Shown: positions 1 through 9,054 of the stretch, piece after piece
Layout of the letters: the number at the start of each line of letters is the position of its first letter
How positions within the stretch are numbered: position 1 is the first letter of the stretch
From: Oscillospiraceae bacterium
GTDB taxonomy: Bacteria > Bacillota > Clostridia > Oscillospirales > Acutalibacteraceae
Direction: 5' to 3'
DNA length: 36,684 nucleotides
Assembly: GCA_022779945.1 (NCBI GenBank)
Contig: JALEYA010000089.1
Span: forward strand, 1 to 36,684
Notes under the pieces: generated by a model
Told to the model about the DNA's origin: nothing
The model's input: the letters and a program-made list of their open reading frames with translations, nothing else
The model's database searches: none
Translations under genes and position numbers: made by a program

Positions 1-173
1 TCTTGCTTTTTTCTTGCTTCTTGTGCTATCATATTCATGAGAAGTACTTCTTTCTTGGTTGATGTTTTGTGGTGAATTCATTATACCATATTTTGAAGTT
101 ACTTCTCTTTTTTATTGGGTCACATCATTTTAACACATACAAAATCGGGCAGATAATTCCCGGAACTGTGTGC

Positions 174-203
174 TTGACAAAATACAGATGATTGTTATAT
201 AAT
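174..203 (+). promoter_or_regulatory. Sigma-A promoter, probably for the rpmH operon
   Basis: TTGACA (174-179), 18-nt spacer, TATAAT (198-203), upstream of rpmH. Confidence 0.7.
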
Positions 204-230
204 GTAGATCTGTAAGTTTGCACTTACAAA

Positions 231-392
231 AGTCAATCTCAAAAACATCCCGGCATTCGTCATAGCACACAACTAATGCCGTCTTTGTCGTTCTCAATCC
301 TTGAAATACACAGAGTATGTCTGCGGATTTTTGCCTAAAATCCGGCATCATTTGTGCACTATGCCAAACGCCGTGAGTTTTTAAGATTGCCT
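231..392 (-). mobile_element. MITE-like element, copy 1 (degenerate terminal inverted repeats)
   Basis: Inverted copy of the element at 3487-3650; ends agtcaatctcaaaaac / gtttttaagattgcct form imperfect TIRs; no coding capacity for a transposase. Confidence 0.65.
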
Positions 393-498
393 GAACCTGA
401 AAAGCGTCGGACTTATGTTGCTATACTTCGTTTACTTCTCGGATTGTGCACTCCGAGCAATATGTCCCGTTTTAATAAATTCAAAGGAGGTAGACAAA

Positions 499-633
499 AT
501 GAAAAGAACCTATCAACCCAAAAAGCGTCACAGAAAGATGGAACACGGCTTCCGTAAAAGAATGTCCACAAAAAACGGCCGCAAGGTTCTTGCCCGCAGA
601 CGTGCGAAGGGCAGAAAGCAGCTTACTTATTGA
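499..633 (+). CDS. rpmH: 50S ribosomal protein L34
   Basis: [54 protein letters not shown]; start internal to ORF 415..633. Confidence 0.98.
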   Translation: MKRTYQPKKRHRKMEHGFRKRMSTKNGRKVLARRRAKGRKQLTY

Positions 634-672
634 TTGGCTGCCACATTAATTTTGGCGTTGGGGTAGATTGAC

Positions 673-1014
673 TTGCTTAAATACGTTACATTAAACCAGA
701 ACAAGGACTTTTTGCGCCTGTATTATCGGGGCAAGTCCTTTGCTAAGCCTGCCATTGTGGTTTACGCTATGAAAAACCGTCATGGCGTTTGCCGCGTGGG
801 AATGACTGCAAGCAAGAAGATCGGAAATGCCGTCGAACGCAACCGCTCCCGTAGGATTATCAGAGCCGCTTATCAGTCTGTGTTCAAGGACGAAACCTTT
901 AACGGCAGCTGGGATCTGGTTTTTGTTGCAAGAACAAAGACGAAATACCGGAAAAGTACCGCCGTAAAAAGGGAAATGACGGAATGTCTGAAAAAGCTGG
1001 GGGTAATAGCGTGA
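673..1014 (+). CDS. rnpA: Ribonuclease P protein component (TTG start)
   Basis: RNase P motif GNAVERNRSRRIIRAAYQ; position between rpmH and yidD. Confidence 0.96.
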   Translation: MLKYVTLNQNKDFLRLYYRGKSFAKPAIVVYAMKNRHGVCRVGMTASKKIGNAVERNRSRRIIRAAYQSVFKDETFNGSWDLVFVARTKTKYRKSTAVKREMTECLKKLGVIA

Positions 1015-1088
1015 ATTCTTATGTGAAAGGAAGAAGCACCGGACTGATAAAAAAGATTCGTCTTTTTGCGGATTTTGTCCGTGTGTGA

Positions 1089-1346
1089 ATGGCGCTTAAA
1101 ATGAAAACATTCCTTTTAAAAGCCATACGCTTTTACAGAAAGCATATTTCACCTCATTTGCCGCCTATGTGCAAGTATTATCCGACCTGCTCGTGCTATG
1201 CGATTGAAGCAATCGAAACGCATGGGGCTTTGAAGGGCGGGCTTCTTGCCTTGTACCGGCTTTTACGGTGCAATCCTCTTTCGGCGGGGGGCTACGATCC
1301 CGTTCCGCCCAAAAAGGACAAGCACAAGAACTGTCCGCACGACTGA
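1089..1346 (+). CDS. yidD: Membrane protein insertion efficiency factor YidD
   Basis: [59 protein letters not shown] signature. Confidence 0.95.
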   Translation: MALKMKTFLLKAIRFYRKHISPHLPPMCKYYPTCSCYAIEAIETHGALKGGLLALYRLLRCNPLSAGGYDPVPPKKDKHKNCPHD

Positions 1347-1389
1347 GTGCTCTTTCAGTCAAACGGAATAATTTTACGGAGGAAAACAA

Positions 1390-2373
1390 ATGCTATCTTT
1401 TCTCTATGAGATTTTCGGTTTCCTTTTCCGGATTCTATACGATTTTATCGGTAATTACGGTTTAGCGCTTCTTATTTTTACGCTGTTTTTCCGTATCCTT
1501 ATTCTGCCGTCAAGCATCAAGCAGCAAAAAAGCTCGGCAAAGACGGTCAGAATGCAGCCGAAGATCCGCCGGATTCAGGAAAAGTACAAGGACTATGCAC
1601 CGAATGAAAGAAACCAGAAAATTCAGCAGGAAACCAACGAACTTTATCAGAGAGAGGGCTACAGCGCCATGACGGCCGGTTGTCTGCCTCTTGTGTTCCA
1701 GCTTCCTATTCTTTACGGTCTTTACGGAATCGTCCGTGAACCGCTCAAGTACGTTTTGAAAATCCCCAACGAGCTTATCAATGCTCTGACCGCGGTGGCT
1801 TCCAACGCCATGACCGTCAGCGGCGGAAACAAGGCATACGTGGAAGCGTCGCTTATTGCAAACATTGATCAGCTCGCTTACAAAATCCCCGAAACTGCGG
1901 CGAAATATGCCGCTGATATCGACAAGATCCGGAACTTTGACTTCAAGGTTTTCGGTATTGATCTCGGCGGAATTCCGCAGTTTGATACCTTCAAATCCTT
2001 CGGCACGGCATCAACCGAAGCGAAGATCCTTTTGCTGATCCCGATTCTTTGTTTCGCAAGCTCCATGCTGACAAGCGTACTGACGCAGGTACGCCAGAAA
2101 AAGAGCAATCCGAACATGGAAAATGCGCAGATGATGGGCTGTATGATGCTCATGATGCCGCTGATGTCCCTTTGGTTCAGCTTCCAGTTCCCCGCAGGTA
2201 TGGGTATGTACTGGATTCTTTCGAACCTGATCGCTTTCGTCCAGACGCTGATTCTCGGCCACATCTATTCACCGAGAAAGACGATTGCAAGACTGATGGT
2301 TGACGAAACGATTGAAAAGCGTTCTTACGAAAAGGCAAGAAAAAAAGCCCTTGAGAACGCAAACGAAGATTAA
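1390..2373 (+). CDS. yidC: Membrane protein insertase YidC/SpoIIIJ/Oxa1
   Basis: Hydrophobic segments, YidC motifs, synteny with yidD and jag. Confidence 0.95.
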   Translation: MLSFLYEIFGFLFRILYDFIGNYGLALLIFTLFFRILILPSSIKQQKSSAKTVRMQPKIRRIQEKYKDYAPNERNQKIQQETNELYQREGYSAMTAGCLPLVFQLPILYGLYGIVREPLKYVLKIPNELINALTAVASNAMTVSGGNKAYVEASLIANIDQLAYKIPETAAKYAADIDKIRNFDFKVFGIDLGGIPQFDTFKSFGTASTEAKILLLIPILCFASSMLTSVLTQVRQKKSNPNMENAQMMGCMMLMMPLMSLWFSFQFPAGMGMYWILSNLIAFVQTLILGHIYSPRKTIARLMVDETIEKRSYEKARKKALENANED

Positions 2374-2409
2374 ATGAAAGTTATTATCTGAAAAAACGGT
2401 GGTGATACT

Positions 2410-3414
2410 ATGATACACGAAGCAACAGCAACGGGTGAAACCGTTGAAATCGCGGCGGCGAACGCCATAAAAATGCTTGCCGCTCCGCTTGAGGCCGAAG
2501 TGAGAACCGAAATCCTCGAAATACCGAAGAAAAAGGTGCTCGGTCTTTTCGGCGGTGCTCCCGCCAAGGTAAGGGCCTATTATGAAGCGCCCGACGCACC
2601 GAAAGAGGCTGTCAAAGCAAAGCCTGCACCGAAGGCCGCTCCTGCTCCGACAGCAAAGAAGCCTCAGCCGGTCGCCAAAAAGGCGGAAGCTCCGAAGGCT
2701 CAGCAGCCGCAGGCAAAACCCGAAGAAGTGACGGCTGAACCGGAACGTCAAAAAATCGAAATCGATGCTTCCAAGCCCGGACTTCAGGCGGCAAGAGATT
2801 ATCTTGTACAGATTATTTCACTTATGGGTGCCGAAAAGGTTGATATTGAAGCGTTCCGGCTTGCAGACGGTGAAGTTCTTCTTGAAATCGACTGCGGAGA
2901 CGATTACGGTCTTGTGATCGGCAGACGCGGCGAAACCCTCGATTCGATTCAGTATCTTACGAGACTGACAGCCAACAAAAAGAAGTCGGAAGGCGAATAC
3001 ACAAGAGTTTCCGTAAACGTCGGTAATTACCGTGAAAAAAGAAAGCACACACTCGCTGAGCTTGCCAAAAAGAACAGCACAAAGGTGCTCAAATACGGAC
3101 GCAACGTAACGTTTGAGCCGATGAACCCGTACGAAAGACGCATTATTCATACGACGGTTCAGGAAATTGAGGGTGTAACCTCTTATTCGGTCGGCTCCGA
3201 CGCAGAAAGACGCGTTGTCATCACGCTCGAAGAGGGCGTAAAGCCGACGCATCCGTCAAAGGGCGGTTACAACAACCGTTCAAGAGGCGGCAGAGGTCGT
3301 CAGGGCGGACGCGGTTCGAGAAAGAACAACAGCTATAAGCCGGATGCTCCGACAAGAGCACCGAAAACCGACGCAGGAGCCGAGGGCTTCTCGCTGTACG
3401 GAAAGCTGAACTAA
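2410..3414 (+). CDS. jag: RNA-binding protein Jag/KhpB (Jag-N, KH, R3H) with Ala/Pro/Lys-rich linker
   Basis: Jag N-terminal domain, KH motif GRRGETLDSIQYLT, R3H-like NPYERRIIHTTVQ; downstream of yidC. Confidence 0.93.
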   Translation: MIHEATATGETVEIAAANAIKMLAAPLEAEVRTEILEIPKKKVLGLFGGAPAKVRAYYEAPDAPKEAVKAKPAPKAAPAPTAKKPQPVAKKAEAPKAQQPQAKPEEVTAEPERQKIEIDASKPGLQAARDYLVQIISLMGAEKVDIEAFRLADGEVLLEIDCGDDYGLVIGRRGETLDSIQYLTRLTANKKKSEGEYTRVSVNVGNYREKRKHTLAELAKKNSTKVLKYGRNVTFEPMNPYERRIIHTTVQEIEGVTSYSVGSDAERRVVITLEEGVKPTHPSKGGYNNRSRGGRGRQGGRGSRKNNSYKPDAPTRAPKTDAGAEGFSLYGKLN

Positions 3415-3435
3415 TAACAACCTCTAAAGAAGAAA

Positions 3436-3486
3436 CCGATAAGATGCTTGCTTGACAGGCGGTGCTTATCGGCTTTTGTTTTTTTT
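3436..3486 (+). terminator. Rho-independent terminator after jag
   Basis: ccgataag ... cttatcgg stem followed by ttttgtttttttt. Confidence 0.75.
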
Positions 3487-3650
3487 AGGCAACCTCTAAA
3501 AACTCACGGCGTTTGGCATGGTGCACAAATGATGTCGGATTTTAGGCAAAAATCCGTAGACATACTCTGTGTATTTCAAGGATTTTTAACGACAAAGACG
3601 GCATTAGTTGGGCATTATGACGAATGCCGGGACGTTTTTAGAGGTTGCCT
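3487..3650 (+). mobile_element. MITE-like element, copy 2 (perfect 17-bp TIRs, possible TTTA target duplication)
   Basis: aggcaacctctaaaaac (3487-3503) and its perfect reverse complement gtttttagaggttgcct (3634-3650); TTTA at 3484-3487 and 3650-3653; interior closely matches 231-392 in inverted orientation. Confidence 0.75.
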
Positions 3651-3860
3651 TTAGGTGATATAGTCTCTTAATTTATCGGCGAGCTGTTCAAGCTCGTCTT
3701 TTTCCGTGTAAAGAATCTTCAAAATACCGGATAAGCGGCTGATCTCTTTGAAGTCCGCGCTTTTTTTGGCGTTCTTCATCTTCTTCAGATAGGATTCAAT
3801 CACGTCTTTTTGTGTTTCGATCGCCGATTTGTATTCCGTATAAAGGCGCTCATATTCCAA
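3651..3860 (-). CDS. Small coiled-coil protein of unknown function (probable TTG start; longest ORF 3651..3905)
   Basis: GGAGG then 8 nt then TTG giving (M)EYERLYTEYKSAIETQKDVIESYLKKMKNAKKS...; heptad-like, overlaps the preceding gene only if the upstream ATG is used. Confidence 0.6.
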   Translation of the reverse strand: MEYERLYTEYKSAIETQKDVIESYLKKMKNAKKSADFKEISRLSGILKILYTEKDELEQLADKLRDYIT

Positions 3861-3894
3861 TATTTCTACCTCCGTTATGTAAATGAAAAATCGG

Positions 3895-4539
3895 TTAACA
3901 GTCAATTTTTTTCGGCTTTCCGGTCAAAGGATCCCGGATGGTTCGTTGTTTTCCGAAAATGATGTAGTCCGACGACACCTTGTAAAAGGAAGCGAGCTTT
4001 TTGATTTCGAGCATGGTGGCATCTTTTCCGTTCTTTTCGATTTCACCAAGCCGCTTTTCACCGATTCCTGTTTTTTCGCCGACTTCTTTTCGACTCAGGA
4101 ACTGGCTTTCTCTGATCTGAAAAAGGCGTTTGCCTGTTTCAGCCGATGAAAAGCCGTCGCCGGGACAAACAGTGCTTTGTTTTAAAAGGACTTTTGCCGT
4201 CTTTTCGCTTTCCGTTCCGTAACGGTACTCTATGGCATATTTTAGGCTGTCATAAAGCGTGTTGTTGATTTTATCGAAACGGCGATAGACCGCTGAGCGG
4301 GACATATCGGTCATTTTCGCAATCTCCTCTTTTGAAAAGCCTTTGTACCAATGAAGCCTGACCAACAGCCTGTCCTGCTGACAAAGCTCATTGTGAATCA
4401 CCCGACGAACGAGCTCGTTGAGCTCTGCTTTCCGTTGCCGTATGATATAATCCTCAAGTTCCTGCGCGTCCTTGGCTTGCCAGGCGGCAAAAGCCTGCTT
4501 TGCGTAATAGGCGTCGCTGATATCGAAACTGTTTTCCAT
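3895..4539 (-). CDS. Regulator fusing a sigma-70 region-4-like HTH to a Cro/C1 (XRE) HTH
   Basis: N-terminal LVRLHWYKGFSKEEIAKMTDMSRSAVYRRFDKI resembles sigma region 4; C-terminal LFQIRESQFLSRKEVGEKTGIGEKRLGEIEKNGKDATMLEIKKLASFYKVSSDYIIFG is XRE-like; SD aaaggag. Confidence 0.8.
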   Translation of the reverse strand: MENSFDISDAYYAKQAFAAWQAKDAQELEDYIIRQRKAELNELVRRVIHNELCQQDRLLVRLHWYKGFSKEEIAKMTDMSRSAVYRRFDKINNTLYDSLKYAIEYRYGTESEKTAKVLLKQSTVCPGDGFSSAETGKRLFQIRESQFLSRKEVGEKTGIGEKRLGEIEKNGKDATMLEIKKLASFYKVSSDYIIFGKQRTIRDPLTGKPKKIDC

Positions 4540-4587
4540 AGTATACGTCTCCTTTCGTTCAGGAATAACTGAATGCGTAGATGAAAT

Positions 4588-4639
4588 CGAACAAATGTTC
4601 GAACAATTTCATTTTAGAGCAGTTTTTCCTGTTTGTCAA
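4588..4639 (-). promoter_or_regulatory. Promoter with LexA-like operator for the sigma4/XRE gene
   Basis: Minus strand TTGACA (4639-4634), 17-nt spacer, TAAAAT (4616-4611), then CGAACATTTGTTCG (4601-4588) at the expected start site. Confidence 0.65.
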
Positions 4640-4942
4640 GACCAAACGAAAAAAGGCAAGCTGAGAGTACAAAGATACGGATTTTGAAGGGGAAAACGGA
4701 GAATTTTCGGCTTTTGTTTTAGCTAATGTTAAAGTTAAACAAGTACTATAAAACGGTAAAAAGCAGCTTTTTGGCGCGGCGGCAACGGTTTTTTTGTCAA
4801 TTTGGGTAAATCACTTGCTTTTTTTGCCTGAATAGTATAAAATAATCTTTACGCTTTGGGTGACGTATATAATCGAAAGATTGCTTCTCGTTGCCCTTTA
4901 CAGTCAGCTGTTAGAAAAAATAAGTAAAGGATGAGTTTTCAG

Positions 4943-6853
4943 ATGGCAAAACAAGAAAAATCAGCCGCAGAGCTTTATCGTGAGGAGAGAAAGGCCCGTA
5001 TTGCCAAGTCTGCGAAGAAAAACGCAAAAAAATCAATCAGTGCGGATTCCAGCGCAAAGCTGGCGAAGGTGATTTCCGTTATTCTGGTTCTTGCGCTTCT
5101 CGGCGGTATCGCCGGAATGGGTGTGAATCTTTCGGGCGTTGTTGACCGCAGCCGAACGGCCATGTATGTCGGCGACGTAAAAGTTTCACAGCCGGAATAC
5201 AGCTATTACTACAATAATATGTATCAGCAGTGTGCTCAGTACGCTCAATATGCGGCTTACGGCTATTCAATGTATGATATCGGCTTCGATACGTCTTCGA
5301 CTCCGGACACGCAGGAATATTCAGGCTACTTCGGCGATATCGAAGGCTTCCCTGAGGATAAGACCCCGATGTGGACCGATTATTTTGATTATGCCGCAAA
5401 GCAGAGACTTCAGTATACCAAGGCTTGTGTAAAGGAGGCCGAAAAGCTTGGTCTTACCTTGAGCGAAGAAGATTATGCCTCGATTGACTCCACAATTGAG
5501 GAGATGGAAGCGAGCGCAAAGAAAAATAACTATTCTCTTTCTTCTTATCTTCGTGCAAGTGTGGACAAAGGTATGTCCGTAGGCATTTTCAAGAAGATTC
5601 TTGAAGAAAATCAGCTGGCTCAGCTTGTTGAGAAGACGAAGACCGACGAACTTTCAAAGGGCTACACCGCAAAGCAGGTTGCTGCGGAATACGATAAAAA
5701 CACAATCAATTACGCAACGGTAACCTTCAGATCCTATGTGATCAATGCCGAGACCGTTGAAGATAAAGAAGCCGGCACCTCTGCGGCAACAAAAGAAACC
5801 ATGGCCGCCGCCAAGAAGGTTGCCGATAAGCTCGCCGCCGATTCCAAGGATGAAGCAAGCTTCAAGGCTGCTGTCAGTGAGATTGAAAAGGCAAACAAAA
5901 ACAAGGATTACAAGAAGTTCCTTACCGATGATTCGCTTACGCTTCAAAGTGATGTAAACAATGAAACTCTTTCGCAAAGTGTCAGCGATGAAGGCCTTAC
6001 CAAATGGCTCTTCTCTGCCAAGACCGCAAAGAACTCGACTTACGTTCTTGAAAACGCAGAAACCGGTTATACGGTATATCTGATGGTTGACCCGTCCCAC
6101 AAGGCTCCGGACGCCGACACATATGACGTAAGACACATTCTCATTGAGTTCCCCAAAGAGGAAGAGGAAACGACCGGGACGGAAGAAACAGCAGAGGAAG
6201 CAACAGAAGAATCCGAGGAAACAACCGCCGAGGGCGAGACAACAGCCGAAGCTGCCGATGCAGCCGAGACGACCACCGAAAAGACCACCGAAAAAGAGAC
6301 AACCGCAGCTCCCGAAATTAAGGTTGAAACGCTTGATGTTTCCAAATACAGTGATGTTACAATCGACCTTGCCGTAAACGGCGACACCGCAACGGATAAG
6401 GAAACGTATAAGAAGGCACAGGATATTCTCAAGGAATATCTTGACGGTGACAGAACAGCTGCTTCCTTTGCAAAGCTTGCTACGGAATACACCGCCGACA
6501 GCAACGGCGCTGACGGAGGACTTTATACGGATGTTGAAAAGGGCAAGATGGTTTCTGAATTTGAAGATTGGTGCCTGAAAGACGGACGTAAAGAAGGCGA
6601 CGTCGGCATCGTTGAAACCACATACGGCTATCACATCATGTATTTCGTAAAACGCGGCGTAAAGACATGGGATAAGGATGTAAGAAATGCTCTTGCTTCT
6701 ACGGAAGTTGCAGAATACAGCGAAAACCTTGCAAAAGGAGACAACGTAAAGATTTCTCAGGAAAACGACAAGGCTCTTGCCGCTTCGGAGGAATTCCTTG
6801 TTAAACTTGTCAAGAACAACATCAATAATTCCCAGCAGTCTCTTGCAGGCTGA
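4943..6853 (+). CDS. Membrane-anchored parvulin-type peptidylprolyl isomerase (PrsA/SurA-like)
   Basis: N-terminal TM segment, SurA-N-like helices, parvulin motifs YDVRHILIEF and FAKLATEYTADSNGADGGLY...GYHIMYFVKRG; ORF begins at 4931 but MAKQEK at 4943 fits the SD better. Confidence 0.85.
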   Translation: MAKQEKSAAELYREERKARIAKSAKKNAKKSISADSSAKLAKVISVILVLALLGGIAGMGVNLSGVVDRSRTAMYVGDVKVSQPEYSYYYNNMYQQCAQYAQYAAYGYSMYDIGFDTSSTPDTQEYSGYFGDIEGFPEDKTPMWTDYFDYAAKQRLQYTKACVKEAEKLGLTLSEEDYASIDSTIEEMEASAKKNNYSLSSYLRASVDKGMSVGIFKKILEENQLAQLVEKTKTDELSKGYTAKQVAAEYDKNTINYATVTFRSYVINAETVEDKEAGTSAATKETMAAAKKVADKLAADSKDEASFKAAVSEIEKANKNKDYKKFLTDDSLTLQSDVNNETLSQSVSDEGLTKWLFSAKTAKNSTYVLENAETGYTVYLMVDPSHKAPDADTYDVRHILIEFPKEEEETTGTEETAEEATEESEETTAEGETTAEAADAAETTTEKTTEKETTAAPEIKVETLDVSKYSDVTIDLAVNGDTATDKETYKKAQDILKEYLDGDRTAASFAKLATEYTADSNGADGGLYTDVEKGKMVSEFEDWCLKDGRKEGDVGIVETTYGYHIMYFVKRGVKTWDKDVRNALASTEVAEYSENLAKGDNVKISQENDKALAASEEFLVKLVKNNINNSQQSLAG

Positions 6854-6870
6854 GAACAAGAAAAAGAAAC

Positions 6871-6909
6871 AAGACTGACTTCATTTTGAGGTCAGTCTTA
6901 ATTTTTTTG
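6871..6909 (+). terminator. Rho-independent terminator
   Basis: aagactgacttc attt tgaggtcagtctt followed by aattttttt. Confidence 0.85.
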
Positions 6910-6944
6910 TTCCGCGCTAAATGCGTCAGTTCCTGCTTTTCGTT

Positions 6945-7169
6945 TTATTGATGCTTCCCAATATAATCGAGAACGTCTCCGACGGTCTTAATCATCATTA
7001 ATTCACTGTCCGTAAATTCAATTCCGAACTCGTCTTCGACATCTCCTGCCATTTCCGCAAGAGCGTAAGAGTTTAAGCCCAGATCTCTTAAAATCAAGGT
7101 ATCCTCCGTGATCGTTTTATCGGTTACTTCGGTGTAATTGCTGAGTATGGCAATGAGTCTTTCAAGCAT
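6945..7169 (-). CDS. Acyl carrier protein
   Basis: 74 aa; DLGLNSYALAEMAGDVEDEFGIEF phosphopantetheine site context. Confidence 0.88.
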   Translation of the reverse strand: MLERLIAILSNYTEVTDKTITEDTLILRDLGLNSYALAEMAGDVEDEFGIEFTDSELMMIKTVGDVLDYIGKHQ

Positions 7170-8796
7170 GGACGTTATCTCCTTTTTTGATGGTCTCGTA
7201 TTCTCTTTTAATCTTCATGGTCGGGGTCTTTGAAAATTCATGCTCCCTGATGATGACCCTTTCGATGTTTTTATACGTCGGAACCGACCGGTTATAGGCA
7301 TCAACGGCTTCGTTAACTGTTTTTTCTGTTTGCTCAGCAGTATTCTTTCCCTCGGGAAAAATCTCGGCTGTTATTTTTCCGCCTTTTTCATAAACAACGA
7401 TTTCACGGATGCAGTTGTGATGGCTCAGCGCATTTTCGATCTCTTCGGGCGAAACGTTTTTGCCGTTCGAAAGAATGATGAGGTTCTTTTTTCTTCCTGT
7501 CAGATAAAGAAACCCGTCCATGTCTGTTTTTCCGAGGTCGCCTGTCTGAAACCATCCGTCAGCAGTTTTGCTGTGTTCGCTGTCGGGACTGTCAAGATAG
7601 CCTGAAAAAACGTTTGCCCCCTTAACTTCGATGTTTCCGATTCCGTTTTCGTCCTTGTCGGTGATGCGGATTTCGTTACAGCAAAGGGGCTGACCGACCG
7701 ACAGCGAACGACAGCTGCTTTTTCGGTTGACGCAGACAACGGGAGCACATTCGGTGATGCCGTAGCCGTTGAAAAAATCGATTCCGAAGTCAGAAAAACC
7801 ATTGACACAGTCTTCACTGACCGCAGCGCCGCCGCAGACGATTCCCTCAAGCTCACCGCCGAGAGAAGCAAGTATCTCCCGAAAAATTTTGCGCCGGGCA
7901 TCGATATGAAACTTCAGAAGAAAGCGGCTTAATCGAATCGCACTTTCCATTCTTTTGCTTTTACCCGCAGCTTCGGCGGACGCCCAAATTTTTTTATACA
8001 TCGTTTCTGCCATTATCGGCACGAGAACGAGCGCCTGCGGGCGGAAAAACGCAACATCCTTTGCCAACCGTCGGACACTTGAACTGATAAAAAGCTCACA
8101 GCCCTTGAGCATCGGAACCAGAATGCCGGCAACAAGTCCGAACATATGGTGGGCGGGAAGTATGAGCAGACATTTTTTGTAGTTTTCGACAGCCCGTGCG
8201 GCTGCAACGGCATCGGAAATGATATTCTCATGGCTTAAAAGAACGCCTTTGCTTTGACCGGTCGTCCCTGAAGTGAAAACGACCGCGGCTTCCGTGTCAC
8301 GCGGGAGACAGTCGGGCAGGTGAAAGCCGTCGGGTTCGGTTTTCATGAGTTCTTTGATCCGGCGAAGCGGAAAAAGGCTCAGCTTGTCCTTCCGGACACA
8401 GGCTTCGGTTTTTTCGGCGTATTCCGTCGAATAAATCACGGCCGCACAACCGCTTCTTTTGAAAACAGACGAAAGCTCATTTTCGGGAATCTCCTTGTCA
8501 ACAGGGACAACACTTGCACCGATACAGACAACAGAAAAATAGGAAACGATCCATTCGTAGCTGTTGGCTCCGATCAGGGCGATCCGTTTTCCCGAAAGTC
8601 CGAGACGGGAAAAGGCACCGGAAAGACGGCTGACATCGGAATAAAAACTGTTGAAAGATACCGTTTGCTTTTCTTCTTTGCGTATCCTGAAGGAAAAAGC
8701 CGGAGATTCGCCGAAGTTGTCACGACAAAACAGAAGCATTTCATTAAAGCTGTGCAGATTGAAAACCGGTTCTTTCTTTTCGGCTTTTCGGCTCAT
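7162..8796 (-). CDS. AMP-binding acyl-CoA/acyl-ACP synthetase
   Basis: AMP-binding motif VFTSGTTGQSKGVLLSH, NGYGITECAP, GWFQTGDLG, GRKKNLIILSNGKNVSPEEIE. Confidence 0.92.
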   Translation of the reverse strand: MSRKAEKKEPVFNLHSFNEMLLFCRDNFGESPAFSFRIRKEEKQTVSFNSFYSDVSRLSGAFSRLGLSGKRIALIGANSYEWIVSYFSVVCIGASVVPVDKEIPENELSSVFKRSGCAAVIYSTEYAEKTEACVRKDKLSLFPLRRIKELMKTEPDGFHLPDCLPRDTEAAVVFTSGTTGQSKGVLLSHENIISDAVAAARAVENYKKCLLILPAHHMFGLVAGILVPMLKGCELFISSSVRRLAKDVAFFRPQALVLVPIMAETMYKKIWASAEAAGKSKRMESAIRLSRFLLKFHIDARRKIFREILASLGGELEGIVCGGAAVSEDCVNGFSDFGIDFFNGYGITECAPVVCVNRKSSCRSLSVGQPLCCNEIRITDKDENGIGNIEVKGANVFSGYLDSPDSEHSKTADGWFQTGDLGKTDMDGFLYLTGRKKNLIILSNGKNVSPEEIENALSHHNCIREIVVYEKGGKITAEIFPEGKNTAEQTEKTVNEAVDAYNRSVPTYKNIERVIIREHEFSKTPTMKIKREYETIKKGDNVHA

Positions 8797-9054
8797 GAGA
8801 ATCCTCCGTATGTTACAAATTTCCGATTCTTGTCACATTTAATGTATCACACGGTTATGAAAGAAACGTTAAGAATATTCGTCAGAAGTTTTAATTAACG
8901 ATACAAAAATACCTTTTGTGTTGACGATACTTTCCAAAAGAACGGAAGAACAATATCCCGAGCCGCATTATGCATATTTTTCTTTGTCTCGGAGAAAATA
9001 TCTTTGAAGAAAACCAAAAAAATTCGGCTTTCTTTTCGTCGAAAGGAGTGTATT

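Noticed and set aside
1-172. Possible oriC/DnaA-box cluster or dnaA start at the left edge
   Set aside because: No TTATCCACA-type boxes seen; a minus-strand start (MNMIAQEARKKQ..., from 38) is possible but too short to assign and does not look like DnaA.
130-351. Minus-strand 73-aa ORF resembling the 3448..3654 plus-strand ORF
   Set aside because: The similarity comes from the shared MITE-like element; neither frame has a convincing start/SD or full-length conservation.
5654-6859. 401-aa minus-strand ORF (and 6067..6504) opposite the PPIase gene
   Set aside because: Antisense to a clearly coding gene; composition (Cys/Phe/Gly/Ser/Val-rich) reflects the complementary strand's codon bias.
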